Shown here: piece after piece, positions 21,658 through 32,700 of the stretch
Position numbering within the stretch: position 1 is the first letter of the stretch
Layout: each line of letters starts with the position of its first letter
From: Geosiphon pyriformis
Taxonomy: Eukaryota; Glomeromycota; Glomeromycetes; Archaeosporales; Geosiphonaceae
Reading direction: 5' to 3'
Assembly (NCBI GenBank): GCA_016748015.1
Contig: JAAOMT010000372.1
Coordinates: 365,400-429,399 of the forward strand
Length of the DNA stretch: 64,000 nt
Position numbers and translations under genes: made by a program
The notes under the pieces: model-generated
The model's input: only the letters and a program-made list of their open reading frames with translations
What the model was told of the DNA's origin: nothing
The model's database searches: none

Positions 21658-23484
21658 TTAAGTATAAAACTGAGTGGATTTTTGTTGAACAGAATTTCGG
21701 AGAACTAGTTGATTATTGAGGTTAAATCTGTTATGGTTTGTTAAAAAACGGTTTTGTGGTGTAAATTGGTTTTGTTGGACCAATCTTCTGGCTGGTATTT
21801 GATATTGTTGAGTGGATAGTGTTTGATATTGCTGAATTGGTAAAGATTGCTGATATTGTTGCTGCATTGATTGTAGAACTGGTTAATAATAATTGTTTTG
21901 ATTTTGTGGTCTTGGTGGGTAATAAGTTGGTGGTGATGATTGATAATAAGATTGTTATAGTGAAGAGTAATGTTGATTACTCTTGTTTTGTTGGTTCCTT
22001 TGTAATTTTCTGCAATCTCATTTCCAGTGTTCTGAGATTCCACAATAATGACAATTTTGAGGTTGGTTGGTAGATGGTGATCCAAAATTGTTTTGGTTGT
22101 GTCATTATGGTGATTGATATCTTTGTGGTTGTTGCTGTTGTTGTTGTTGGTTTATAAAATAGTTTTCAACCTTTTTTGTGAGTTGGTCTATTTTTTTTTT
22201 AGCTGCTAAGCTGGTTTCTCCAATAGCTAGATTGACAAGTTTGGTGTGATTTGCTTCTTCTATTGCCATTTTATAGTTTTTTACATGTCTAATGGCAGTG
22301 GTTAGGTCTTCTGGAGCATGTGAATAAACTTTTTTAATGAGTTTGTTTTTTAATCCTGTCATAAATTGATTCAGAATTTGGGCATCAGAATAGTAGTTGT
22401 TGGTTTCCAATTGTTAAATTCATCTAAGAAGTTTATTGAATCTTCCAAGATAAGTTATGACAGTTTTAGATGTTTTTTGTTTGATATTGCAAAAGCAATT
22501 GTGGAGAATGATAGAGATGTTGTTGTTAGTGAATTGTTGTAAGAAAGCATCTTTGAATGCTTGCCAGTTTCCAAATGGTTCTTTTAAGTTTTCAAACCAT
22601 TCTCCTGCAGTTTTTTGAAGAAAGTATGGGATTGCTTTAAGCATTCTTGCTGTATTCCAACCATTTGCATCTCCTGTTTTCTGAACTTTGTCAAGCCATT
22701 CTTGAGGACTGGTATTATTATCTTTACCAGTAAATTCTGGAATCTTTGCAATGTAAGCAGTTGCCATTTTTTCTTCATTTTCTGTAGTTTTTTTTTGTTC
22801 TGATTCAGTTTCTTCACTTTCCAAGTTTTCTGAATGATTACTTTCGTTTTCCTGTAAGTAATTAATAATATTAGTGCTTGTTTATATGGGTTCCTGCTGT
22901 TGAGTAAGATTTCTAGGTGACTGAAAATCTTCTGGTCTGGAGAAATGGTTAAGTGGTGAATTTGGTGTTTGTGGTTGAGCAAGTAAAATTGGAAATGGTG
23001 TAATAGAAAGTGGTAATTTGATACTGGTTCCTTGTTCAGGTGTTTGCAAGTGTTTGGTAGTTGCCTTTGGTGTCTTTGGAGTATTTGGGATAATATTTGA
23101 GTGTTGTTTCAGTTTTTGTTTGCCTTTGTTGTTTGTTTCTGTTTCTGATTCAAAGTCAATAGAGTATTTAGACTGTACTAGGTATTTTTCTTCACAATAC
23201 TAAATAATGCTAAAGTTAAGTTCTTGGAAGTAGGTGGCAAGAGTTTCACTGTTCAGGTCTTTTGTTTTCAATTGTGAATAGTGCACTAAATTATTGTAGA
23301 GGTTGCTTTTAACTTCTGAAATGTTGTAGTTTTCAAAAAGATAATTGTTGATGTGGTTTTCAATGTATTGGTATACTGATTTCTTGACAACTTCAATTCC
23401 GTCTGGAATGTTGAATCTCTGCTTGCAATGGGTGTAAATTGACTGATAATACTCTAGAGTTGTTGTGTCTGGTGTGGTTACCAC
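21658..23484 (-). pseudogene. Gag of the 9.9-kb retrotransposon
   Basis: The frame starts at 23484 (MVTTPDTTTLEYYQSIYTHC) just inside the primer-binding site and stays in one frame to 21658, interrupted only by stops. The core capsid-like segment (22824-22420) has 'EFTGKDNNTSPQEWLDKVQKTG', 'ARMLKAIPYFLQKTAGEWFENL' and 'WQAFKDAFLQQF', the pattern of the retrotransposon gag family. A CCHC knuckle follows (CHYCGISEHWK*DC, with TGA inside it), then a Gln-rich tail (MQQQYQQSLPIQQYQ). Each stop that could be judged lies one C-to-T or G-to-A step from a plausible sense codon. The middle is Pro, Glu, Gln and Ser-rich linker. Confidence 0.8.
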
Positions 23485-23510
23485 TTTGAATTTGTTGTTG
23501 CTGTGTTATT

Positions 23511-23527
23511 TCCGTGGAAGAGCACCA
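23511..23527 (-). other. Primer-binding site
   Basis: Two bases inside the 5' LTR the minus strand reads TGGTGCTCTTCCACGGA. The leading TGG complements a tRNA CCA end, as in most LTR elements. I have not assigned the tRNA. Confidence 0.7.
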
Positions 23528-23529
23528 AA

Positions 23530-24500
23530 TGTTACCGGAGGTTTTTGGTCTCTTTTCTTGAATGTTGTTACTGTTTGTCTGTTGTTAATTTCACGTTTTC
23601 TGGAAGCAATTGAACCTCCAATAACTGAATGTATCTTCAAATTATCTCCTATAATTTGAACTGCTGGGCTTATGAAGGGAATGGCCAATTCCATGCCAGT
23701 TACTTTGTGTAGTTACATTGTAGTAAATGTCAACTCTTTTCCAGGAATTGCTCGTCTGGAAGCTCACTAAAATGTGTAGTTACTTTGCTGTGAAAGTCAA
23801 CTCTTCTACAGGAATCTCGTCTGTAGGCTACCCTAATGATTATAATAAGAAAAGAAAAGAAAAATAAAAGAAATGTAAAAGAAATAGAATTCTGTTAAGG
23901 GAAACGTTTTCTATCCAGGCCTGGAGTCACTAACAGATTACTGAAATTGGTAGCTAATCAATTTCAAAACGTTAGTTTGTGTTGAGAGAATTTTAAGTGT
24001 AATAATCAAAGGATTTGGTTTTCGAATATTTTAGTTTTTATTTGAGATATGTAAAAAATGATTTGTTTCAATTAAGATATCTAAAGTAAGATACTATGAG
24101 AAGATATGAGAAGATACATTTTCTTGAAGAGAAAAGCTCTTCTTTTATACAACTTGCTGTAGTACTAGTCTTTGAACTTGCACTTTTCTCTTTGCTACAA
24201 TTTGGGTAAACTAAAGATACATTTCGGCAAACTACAAGTTATTTCACTGAACTATTGATTATTTCGGCCAATTTCCATTAATTTCGGCGAATTTTGACTA
24301 TGTTAAATGGTTCAGGGTATTGTGTAATTTGATCATCTTAATTTCTAGAATACAAATCGGATTATTGATTGAGTAATAATATTTGATAATTTGATTAAAT
24401 AATAAGTGATAATCGAAATAATAATAATATATGCTAATTAATAATAGGAATTATGAGGGTAATTTCATGCTAATTAATAGCTAAAATTCTACTGGTAACA
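23530..24500 (-). repeat. 5' LTR of the 9.9-kb retrotransposon
   Basis: This is 971 bp, TGTTACCGGAGG to CTACTGGTAACA, colinear with 14615-15585. It keeps more C and G than its partner at most differing positions near its left end, for example TGTTACCGGAGG against TGTTACTGGAAG. It contains an A/G-rich tract (aagaaaagaaaagaaaaata) and several 'atttcgg' words. Confidence 0.9.
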
Positions 24501-25690
24501 ACATTTTTACAAGTATAAAATAAGTTATAAAGTCTAAAAGCTATTCTAATTTTGTAACAAATGTTTGTTGATCTAAATATTGTCTTAAATTTATTGTGTA
24601 TTTGTTTTTAAATAGTTTTAAATATGAGATTTGCTATTTTGAGTTCTAGTCATCTTTTGTAAAGCATTTTTTCAATATAAAAATATTTATAAATTAAAGA
24701 GTATTTATTATTTTGTTTATTAAAATACTGTTGAAATTTTTGTTAAATTGTAATATTTGGTAAAATATTAATAAAAATAAATATTAAATTCTTTTTTAAA
24801 GCTTTGATTTAAAAGTTTTAGTAAATAAATTTTAAAATAACTTTTGGTGTTTTTTTTATAAGAGTAATAATTTTGTAAATTTGTTATTAAAATTGTAACA
24901 AATTTAGGTTGTATATAATTAATATGTTTTTTAGTAATAATTATAAATAATTTGAGTAGTGTTTTTAAAATTAACATTAATTTTTAAGATAGCTGTTAAA
25001 TGTTTTAAAGAATAATTATTATAAGAATTGATTAAAATGTAAAAAAAAATGAAATTATTTTTAATATATGGGTTTTTATATTATTTTGTTTGATTTTTTA
25101 TGTAATTTTAAATTATTTTTGTGCAATTATTTCTTTTAAATCTTTATAAAAAATAGATATAACTAATTTAAAATTTTAAATATTCAGATTTAAAAGTTAT
25201 TTATTAATAACTTTCTTTAAGATTTTATCATTAAGTCTTAATTTGTATATTTATTTTTTAAAATTTTATGTATATAAAATAGTCTATCTTATTTATAATT
25301 AAATTTTTTACTTTATTGTTTTTTAGTTTTAATTTTCTGTAAAAAAACTTTATTTTTAACTTTAAATTTATTAATAATAAGTGGCAATTTATTGCTATAT
25401 CATTTTTTTTGTTAAACTTAATAGTATTTTATATAAATAGTTATTATCTATTATTTCTTTTTAATATGTTAAAAAATATATAAGCTTTTTATTAAAGTAT
25501 TTTTTGGAAATTTTTTTCTGTAATTGGTTAAATTAAATAAGTTTTTATTGTTAAATTAATTGGTAATATTGCTGTTTTTCTATAGATTAGATTAAATATT
25601 ATGTGTTTTGTATTTTATTTTAGTATTCTATATACTAATAATACTAATAGAATAAAAATATCTTATTTTTGCCTAAATTAAATTTAGTTG
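24501..25690 (-). pseudogene. Decayed 3' fragment of a second copy of the same retrotransposon family
   Basis: From the first base after the LTR the sequence is a degenerate version of 15760-17060. 'acatttttacaagtataaaa' corresponds to 'acattttcacaagtattgaa', and the match continues through the extra 3' ORF (MLILKTLLKLFIIITKKHINY at 24977) and into the integrase C-terminus ('aaaattttatgtatataaaa'). Substitutions are overwhelmingly C-to-T and G-to-A. The similarity stops near 25690, where AT-rich repeat DNA begins. It has no coding capacity. Confidence 0.75.
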
Positions 25691-28621
25691 TAAATAATAT
25701 TTTTTTATTTAAATAATAGTAATAATAATATATATACAAAAGTTGGTTTTAATTAATACATAAATATATTATTTAATATATTAAATTTTAATTAATTATT
25801 ATTAATTTTAAAAATAAAACAAATTATATATTTACATATAATTTTTATTAATTAATTTATTAACTTATTTAATCTTAAAAATTAAATTAATTAAATTAAA
25901 ACTAAAATACTTTTTTTTTTGTTTTTTAAAAATATTATTAATTTTAATAATATTTAAACACTATTTATTAATTATTAAAAAATTTTTAAATAAGTAATTT
26001 ATATTTTAATTTTTAATAAATTATTAAAATTAAATTATATTAAAATTATGTTTCAATTTTTACATAATTTTTTAATTTAAAATTAATTATTAAAAACAAT
26101 ATTTAATTTTTTTGTATAAAATTTATATTTAAGTTTTTTTTAAATATTGTTTTTTAAAAATTATAATAATAATATTAAAAATACTTTAAATATTTTTAAT
26201 AAAGTTTTTGGTATTAAGTTAAAACTTATTAATTAATAATAGTATAATATTATTTATTTTAAGTTTAATATATTTTTAAATATTGTTTTAATTTATATTA
26301 AATTAAAAAATTATTATTATTATTTTATTTTAATAAGTATAATTCAATTGTTATTTAATATACAGAATTAAATTAAGTAATTCTAATTAAATACAATTTA
26401 TATACTTGCTATATATAACTAGCTACTTAAACCAATCTAAACAATACTACATATTTATATAGACAAACAAATTATTATTAATACCAGAAAAAAAACAGAT
26501 CATATACTTACTAAAATTTATAGTTATTAATTCAATAATACCAAGTATACAAATTATTTTATTAGATAAACCAGAAATTAAATTGCCAAAAATTATTAAT
26601 ATCATACTATTATTAACTACCAACACATTTTTTTCTGTTTTTAATTTAAATTTAGATCTGGTTAATTAAATTTCTTAACAGTAATATTTAATTAATTAAC
26701 AAAAAAAATTCACCAAAATTAAAATTGTCTTTTTTATATTATTAAATATTATTAAAGCATTTTTAAGCCAATCTTTTAGCACAAAACTCTTGTAAAACAT
26801 CACATATAAATTAATATTTAAAAAACATAAAAATAGTAACTATAGTATAAAGAAAAAAAAAAGAATTTTTTTTTATTTAGAGATTTTCATAATTTAACAT
26901 GGCTTAAAATTAATTTTTTTTTATCTAATAAAATCTTCTAAGTATGTAAATAAATAATTAGAGAACTTTATTTTTTTATAATATAAACATAAAATGTTTA
27001 AATAAGACTTGTCATATAATTTTTTTTATATAATAACTGAAAATTTTTTATGAACAGTTTTTATTATGTAAGTTTTGAAACCAGCTGTAAATCTGTTAAT
27101 AAACTCAGCCAGTATATAAAAATTAAAGTGCCAAACCAAAACTGTCTAAACTTAATTAACTTTAAAAATCAGATCACTAACAATAACTTTTATATTAAGA
27201 CCTATTTTCTAATATATACTAATAATTGTTTTGTAAATATTCTTAACAAAATAATAAACATTATCAGATATTGTTAATTTATTAACCATCAAATAATGTT
27301 CTAATATTTTAACAAAAAGAGCCAATAAAAAACTAGTAATAGTTTTAACTAGTGTATTAGTCTATTTATTACTTATAATGTCTAAATAACTTTTGATCTT
27401 TGATCAAACTACTATAATGTTTTTATTTTTAATTAAATTAACAACATAATATTTTTCTATTTAATACCAATTGTAAAAATTGAAAGCAAGCAAACCAAGT
27501 TTATTAACACATATATTAATAGTTATTTAGCTGTCTAAATACAAAATTATAGTGCTAAAAGATAGCAAATATTTTAAGATCAAAGCAATAGCATATAATT
27601 TAATTATTGTAAAAAACACTATTCCAAAAACTTTAATGCTTATATTTATATTTATTTTTAAAAAATATGTAGCTATCCTACTAACTATATTTGAAGAATC
27701 ATAATTTTTTAATAAATTATTAGTATACATATTAAAAGCACTATTTCAAATTTTATGTAAAATTTTTTTAATAATTCTAAAAGCATCTGAATCCAAAATA
27801 TTGTAAACAAATAAACTAATTTGTGTTTTATATCTTAAAGCTAGCTTAATTTTACTTAGAAAACTAAATGTCATATTAAATAAAAAAGAAGTAAAGTCTT
27901 TTAGATTCAACTTTTTTCAATAACAAAAAATTTTTTAATCTAATAAAACACTATGTTTGTCTAAAAGCTTATCATTAAAAGCCATACTAAATTAACACAA
28001 AAAATATATTATCTTAAAATAAACTGTATTTTTCAAGATATCAAATATTAAAAATTTACTAGAGTAATAAAACACACTTAATAAATTGTTTATTATTAAA
28101 ATTTTATTGTTTAAAAAAATTTTTACAATTCTAAAGAGAAAATTATTCACAAAACTGACTTTTAATTTAACAAAAAACTGAAACAAATTAGCTGAGACTT
28201 AACTTAAAGTCTGCAAATTTAAAAATTAATGCTCAAAAAGACAATTAAAAATGCTTTTAGTATTTACAAAACTAATTATTAAAGCTATTTTATTTTTTGT
28301 TTGTACCTATTCAAAAGTTTTCAAGTTATACAGAAAAAAATAATACAAGATTTTATTAGGAAAGTTCTTAAGCAGTCTAGCTTTTGACTTCAAATTCTTC
28401 TTAATTATAATATTTTACTTGTAGCAAATATTTACTGAAACAAAACTAAACTGTATACAGTAATTAATAATAGAATACAAAATGGCTAAAATCAAGTAAA
28501 AAAACTGTTTATTCAAAATAACTTTTTTTAAAACCATATTTGCAAAAAACTTAATATTAGAATATGTTTTAGTTAAACTATGCTTTAATAAATTATTAAT
28601 AGAAAGAAAAATTCTTAAGTA
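25691..28621. other. Extremely AT-rich DNA without recognisable genes
   Basis: After an R1 repeat (25780-26060) the sequence is A and T runs with scattered short frames rich in N, K, I, L and F. Between about 26400 and 28600 there is slightly more C on the plus strand and words such as 'accagctgtaaatctgttaa', suggesting decayed transposon DNA, but I could not place any domain. Confidence 0.6.
25780..26060 (+). repeat. Dispersed AT-rich repeat family R1, copy 3
   Basis: 'ttaatcttaaaaattaaatt' followed by 'aattaaattaaaactaaaat', a T-run and 'ttattaaaaaatttttaaat' align in order with the copies at 5790 and 6700. It is the most AT-biased of the three. Confidence 0.45.
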
Positions 28622-28948
28622 TTAATGCACTTTGCTTTTCTTAGCAGCAGAAATAAAACATTTACTAATATTTAACAAAATATTTATTATTTTTTGGTTA
28701 ATAAAAATGGTTATTATTTTATTATTATTAATTAAAATATTATTAATCCTAAAAAATTCACTAATAATATTCAAAATATATTGTGTAAATGCCTGGCTAT
28801 TTTTTATCCAAATAATATTATTTATAAAAGCACCAGCCACAAAAAATAAAGTTAGCCTTTCTCTGTTTTCTGCTTGGCCAGTTTTGGCTACAAATTTTGT
28901 ATTAATTTGGTATTTATACAAGTATTTATGTTTTTTAATCTTATACAA
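28622..28948 (-). pseudogene. Possible DDE transposase fragment (pogo/Tigger-like), decayed
   Basis: The minus-strand frame of 108 codons contains 'FVAKTGQAENRERLTLFFVAG' followed by 'NNIIWIKNSQAFTQYILNII'. The pattern of a basic segment, [KR]-E-R-L-T-L-hydrophobic and a small-residue turn resembles the strand before the second catalytic Asp in pogo/Tigger-type transposases. The catalytic residues themselves cannot be confirmed and the frame is short. It is embedded in AT-rich decay, and I regard it as a suggestion only. Confidence 0.28.
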
Positions 28949-29202
28949 AAGAGAATTATAAAAGATTTTTCAAAGAAGAAATGAAAAAACTTTATTTTAG
29001 TTCACCTATTATACATAATGTATTCAATCAAGAGTCTAAAATTATTCATTATCTTGTTAATTTTTCTGGTATATGTTGTTAAAAAAACTGATAAACTTCT
29101 TATACATTTTAATATACCTTAAGCTAATCTTTAAATAATGTTACTTAAACAAGTCATAAATCTTACACATGTTCTATAAAACCAGTCACAATTTTTTATT
29201 TT

Positions 29203-29480
29203 TTTCTAAAATATTTTCAATAATTAAATCAATTGTAAACACAGAAATTTAAGTTAATATATTTTTTAGTATCAAGAAATTGTCTCTATAGAGAACATTA
29301 AATTTGCTGCAAACAAAAAAGACAAAATTTTCTTAGTAGTCTTAATTAAAACAATTAGTCTAATATTGGTTAATATTTTTTCTTATTTATAAGGCTTGAA
29401 AATTATCAAAACCCAAGCTTTTTTCTAAAGAACTAAAATATTATCATGAACTAAACACAAATTCAGCAGATCTAAAAAGC
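29203..29480 (+). repeat. Dispersed repeat block, copy 2 (partner at 1325-1605)
   Basis: It shares 'ttttcaataattaaat', 'acattaaatttgctgc' (against 'acactaaatttgttat') and 'ttcttatttataaggctt' (against 'catcttatttataaagctt') with the left block at the same spacing. It lies just upstream of the plus-strand retrotransposon remnant but has no equivalent in the element at 14615-24500. Confidence 0.45.
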
Positions 29481-29639
29481 ATTCTTTAATTGTTTTATTA
29501 CAATGTTTTCAAAGTTTATTAGAAATGCTAAAAAAACCAGCAGTCTTGTTATTAAACAGATTATTAATTATCAAAGTTGGTTTATTTATACTAACTTCTA
29601 TTATTATTCTAGAAAATGTATTATTATTCACATAATCCG

Positions 29640-31344
29640 ATTATTTTATATATACAAAATTTTAAGAATTAATTTATACAAATTAAGACTTGATAATAAA
29701 GTTTTAAAGAAAGTTGTACATAATAACAAATTGAAACATTACTATTTTAGAATCAATTTCGAATCTTTAATTTCACAAATTAGTACACAATTCCTTTTAG
29801 TTAAATTCAAAGATATTCTCTAAAATTTAAAACCAATAGTTATTATTAAACAACTTTCAAATCTGAATATTTAATCTTTAAATTTTAATATTTCTTTATA
29901 GTTATTTTTTATAGTTTAAAAACAAGTTTACAAAAACAAAACAAAACAAAAATAATATAAAAACTTACATATCAAAAATAATTTTAATTTATTACTTTTA
30001 TATTAATTATTATGACTATTTTTTAAAATACTCAACAATTATTCCAAAAATTAATGTTAGTCTTAAAAACACTATCCAAATTATCTATTACTATTATTGG
30101 AAAACACATTAATTACACTCAGACAGAATTAGTTACAACTTTGCTTACAAATTCATAAAATTACTATCTTTATAAAAAAACATAAGAAGTTATTCTGGAA
30201 TTTACATATTAAAACTTTTAAAGCAAGCTTTAAGAGAAAATTTAATGTTTATTTCTATTAATATTTTACTAAATACCACAATTTAACAAAAACTTCAACA
30301 GTATTTTAATGAACAAAGCAATGAATACTCTCCAATTTATAGATATTTTTATATTAGAAAAATACTTTAAAAAAAAAACTAGAGCTCAAAAAAACAAACT
30401 TTACAATCAAAGTTATTTATAAACAACTTTATAATAAATTTAAGACAACAGCCAGACCAACAAACACTTACTACAAACTTAAAGCAGTTTTTAAATTTTA
30501 TAACCTATTTTATACTTGTAAAAACGTTTTATAAAATCCAATTTTACAATCCCTAAAGATTTAATACATTAAAAAACTTACAAAATTAAAATTTCAACAA
30601 TTTTCAGACCAAATTTTTTCAATAATTTTGAACTACTATCTGGAAATTACAGACAGTACTTGAACTTTAATAGAGCTTAGTCTTGACAAAAAAGTTATAT
30701 TATCAATTAAAATTTGAAATATTATTTAACATGAAACTATTTTTATAATTTCTATTATTAATTAGCATATATTATTATTTTAATTTATTACTTATTATCT
30801 TATCAAATTATTCGAATTATTATTTAATTAATAACCCAATTTATATAGAACACAAATAAAACCAAATTACAATAATTAGATTATGCAATACACTAAACTA
30901 TATAACATTCAAAATTCATTAAAATATTTTATAATTTAACAAAATACCTAATAGTTTACCGAAATAATTTATAGTTTGCAGAAATAACTTGTAATTTGAC
31001 AAAATATATTTTTAGTTTGCTGAAATATTAGAAAAAAAAAGTGCTAGATTATAGAATAATACTACAACAAGTTTTATAAAAAAAAGCTTCTTTATTTAAG
31101 AAAATATATCTTAACTAAAATTTATCTTATTCAGAATTAACCTTCTATTAGATATTTTTTTTACCAATTAATTTCAATAAAACTCACTTTAAAAAACAAA
31201 AATTCTTAATTATTCCTGCTTAAAATTAACTATTCCATATTAACAGTTAAAATTAATTAACTACCAATTTCCATAACCATTAATAATTTCCAAATTTGAA
31301 TTTAAAATAACTTTTTTAACACATTTTCTTATTTTTTTTTCTTT

Positions 31345-31380
<36 letters not shown>

Positions 31381-31705
31381 TATATTATTAGATAGTTTAC
31401 AGTCAAGATTTTCTGTAAAAAATTGAACTTTTACAGCAAAATAACTACACACATTTTTGAAAAGCTTACAAATAAAACTTTTCTGTAAAAAAATTGGTTT
31501 TTATTACAAAGTAATTATATAAGTAATTGACATAAAATTGACTATTTTATCATAAGTTTAATAGCATATACAGTTTAAAATATAGAAAAATACTTTGGAA
31601 AAAAAATTAGCTTATTGGAAGTTTACTAACTTCTATTAACAACAGAATTAACAACAAAATAACATTAACAATATTTAAAAAAAAATAAAAAAATCTTTGG
31701 TAATA
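29640..31705 (+). mobile_element. Decayed 3' end of a retrotransposon of the same family, plus strand
   Basis: From 29640 the plus strand encodes a degenerate integrase tail (INLYKLRLDNKVLKKVVHNNKLKHY), matching SYKLRLDNKVLAKVAHGDRLKHY of the 9.9-kb element. It then carries the extra 3' ORF (about 30050-30690), a decayed polypurine tract and an LTR (30698-31705). Similarity upstream of 29640 was not found, so the copy is 5'-truncated or interrupted there. Nearly all recognisable changes reduce G+C. There is no coding capacity beyond one short open piece (29503-29823). Confidence 0.75.
30698..31705 (+). repeat. Decayed LTR, reverse orientation to those at 14615 and 23530
   Basis: It begins TATTATCAATTAAAATTTGA, corresponding to TGTTACCAGTAGAATTTTAG of the reference LTR on its coding strand, and ends CTTTGGTAATA, corresponding to CTCCGGTAACA. 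Internal landmarks such as 'aatttctattattaattagc', 'taacttgtaatttgacaaaa' and 'cagcaaaataactacacaca' are colinear. It is 1008 bp, slightly longer than 971 because of a 31-bp poly-T run at 31347-31377. Confidence 0.8.
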
Positions 31706-32700
31706 GCATAAATAATTGCTTTTAAAAAAATAAACCAATTCTAAGAAAAGCTCAAGAAAAAAAAATATACAAAACACTTTTTTTAAGTATTGGTAATCTA
31801 GTTCTAAAATATTTTTTAAACAGAAACAATGTTTATAAAAATAAGTTTTTTAGCTAATGGAAAAACTTTTTATAATCAACAAAGTTTTAAAAAATAGTTT
31901 TTATATCTTACAAAATTAATATAAAATAATCTTTAATAATTGATTTACACATAATATATAACTCAAAAAATATTACAAACGATTTAATTGGTTATCTGTT
32001 ATAATAATATTAACTTAAATAATTAACAAAAATCAGTTATAAATAAATGTACTATTTCTAAAACAGAAATATTTTTAATTAATATGAACAATTATTTTTT
32101 AAATTAAAATATTTAAAATACTTTCTATATTTTTTATAAGTATTGGATCAAAAACTATTTAAATACTACTTTAACTATTTGAAAACAGACTATTATAATT
32201 AATAATAATAGAACATATACTATTATTAAACCAAAAAAAACTATTATAAAAAGAGAAAAAACTAGTAATAAAATAGATAAATATATGCTTAAATGCATAA
32301 TTTTAACAATATTATTACTTTTTAATATACTTGAAAAAACAAATAAAAAAATCTTACTCATAAACAAAAACTTATTATATAGAAAACAATTAAAACTTTA
32401 TAGTTATCTTAATAAAATTATAAAAAACATAAAGCTCTTAAAAAAACATCTTTAAAAATACAAACTAAAATTTTGAATATTATATAATTAAATATTTTAA
32501 GAGTTTTAATCATTACTAAAAAAGCTAAAACTTTTATATAAAAATTTGATCTTTTGAATACAAAACTTATTTTCTTAAATTTTGTATATTTTATCAACAA
32601 AAAGCTTTACCAAACTAATTAATTTTGAATTAGACAAAACTCTTCAATTAAAATACTTTATAAATAATTTAATTTTACCAAAGTTTAATTTCTTTAAACA
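31706..32700. other. AT-rich DNA without recognisable genes
   Basis: The sequence resumes AT-rich decay after the LTR end. The minus-strand frame 32155-32367 is a run of L, I, V, F and S from T-rich complement and has no domain I recognise. Confidence 0.6.

Larger units (their letters stand above)
14615..24500 (-). mobile_element. Near-complete Ty3/Gypsy-type LTR retrotransposon with a dUTPase domain (9.9 kb)
   Basis: Two LTRs of 971 bp each (14615-15585 and 23530-24500) start TGTTAC and end GTAACA. In the minus reading direction the order is 5' LTR, primer-binding site, gag, protease, dUTPase, reverse transcriptase, RNase H, integrase, an extra ORF, a purine-rich tract and 3' LTR. RT-RNase H-integrase order is that of Ty3/Gypsy, not Ty1/Copia. 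Both LTRs are still close to each other (about 95% by eye), so the insertion is fairly recent compared with the surrounding fragments, but gag and pol are interrupted by stops and several frameshifts, so the copy is dead. The bases just outside (gacag on the left, acatt on the right) do not match, so no target-site duplication is visible. Confidence 0.85.

Noticed and set aside
22584-22982. 132-codon minus-strand ORF overlapping gag
   Set aside because: It is the +1 shadow of the gag frame, which carries the recognisable capsid motif.
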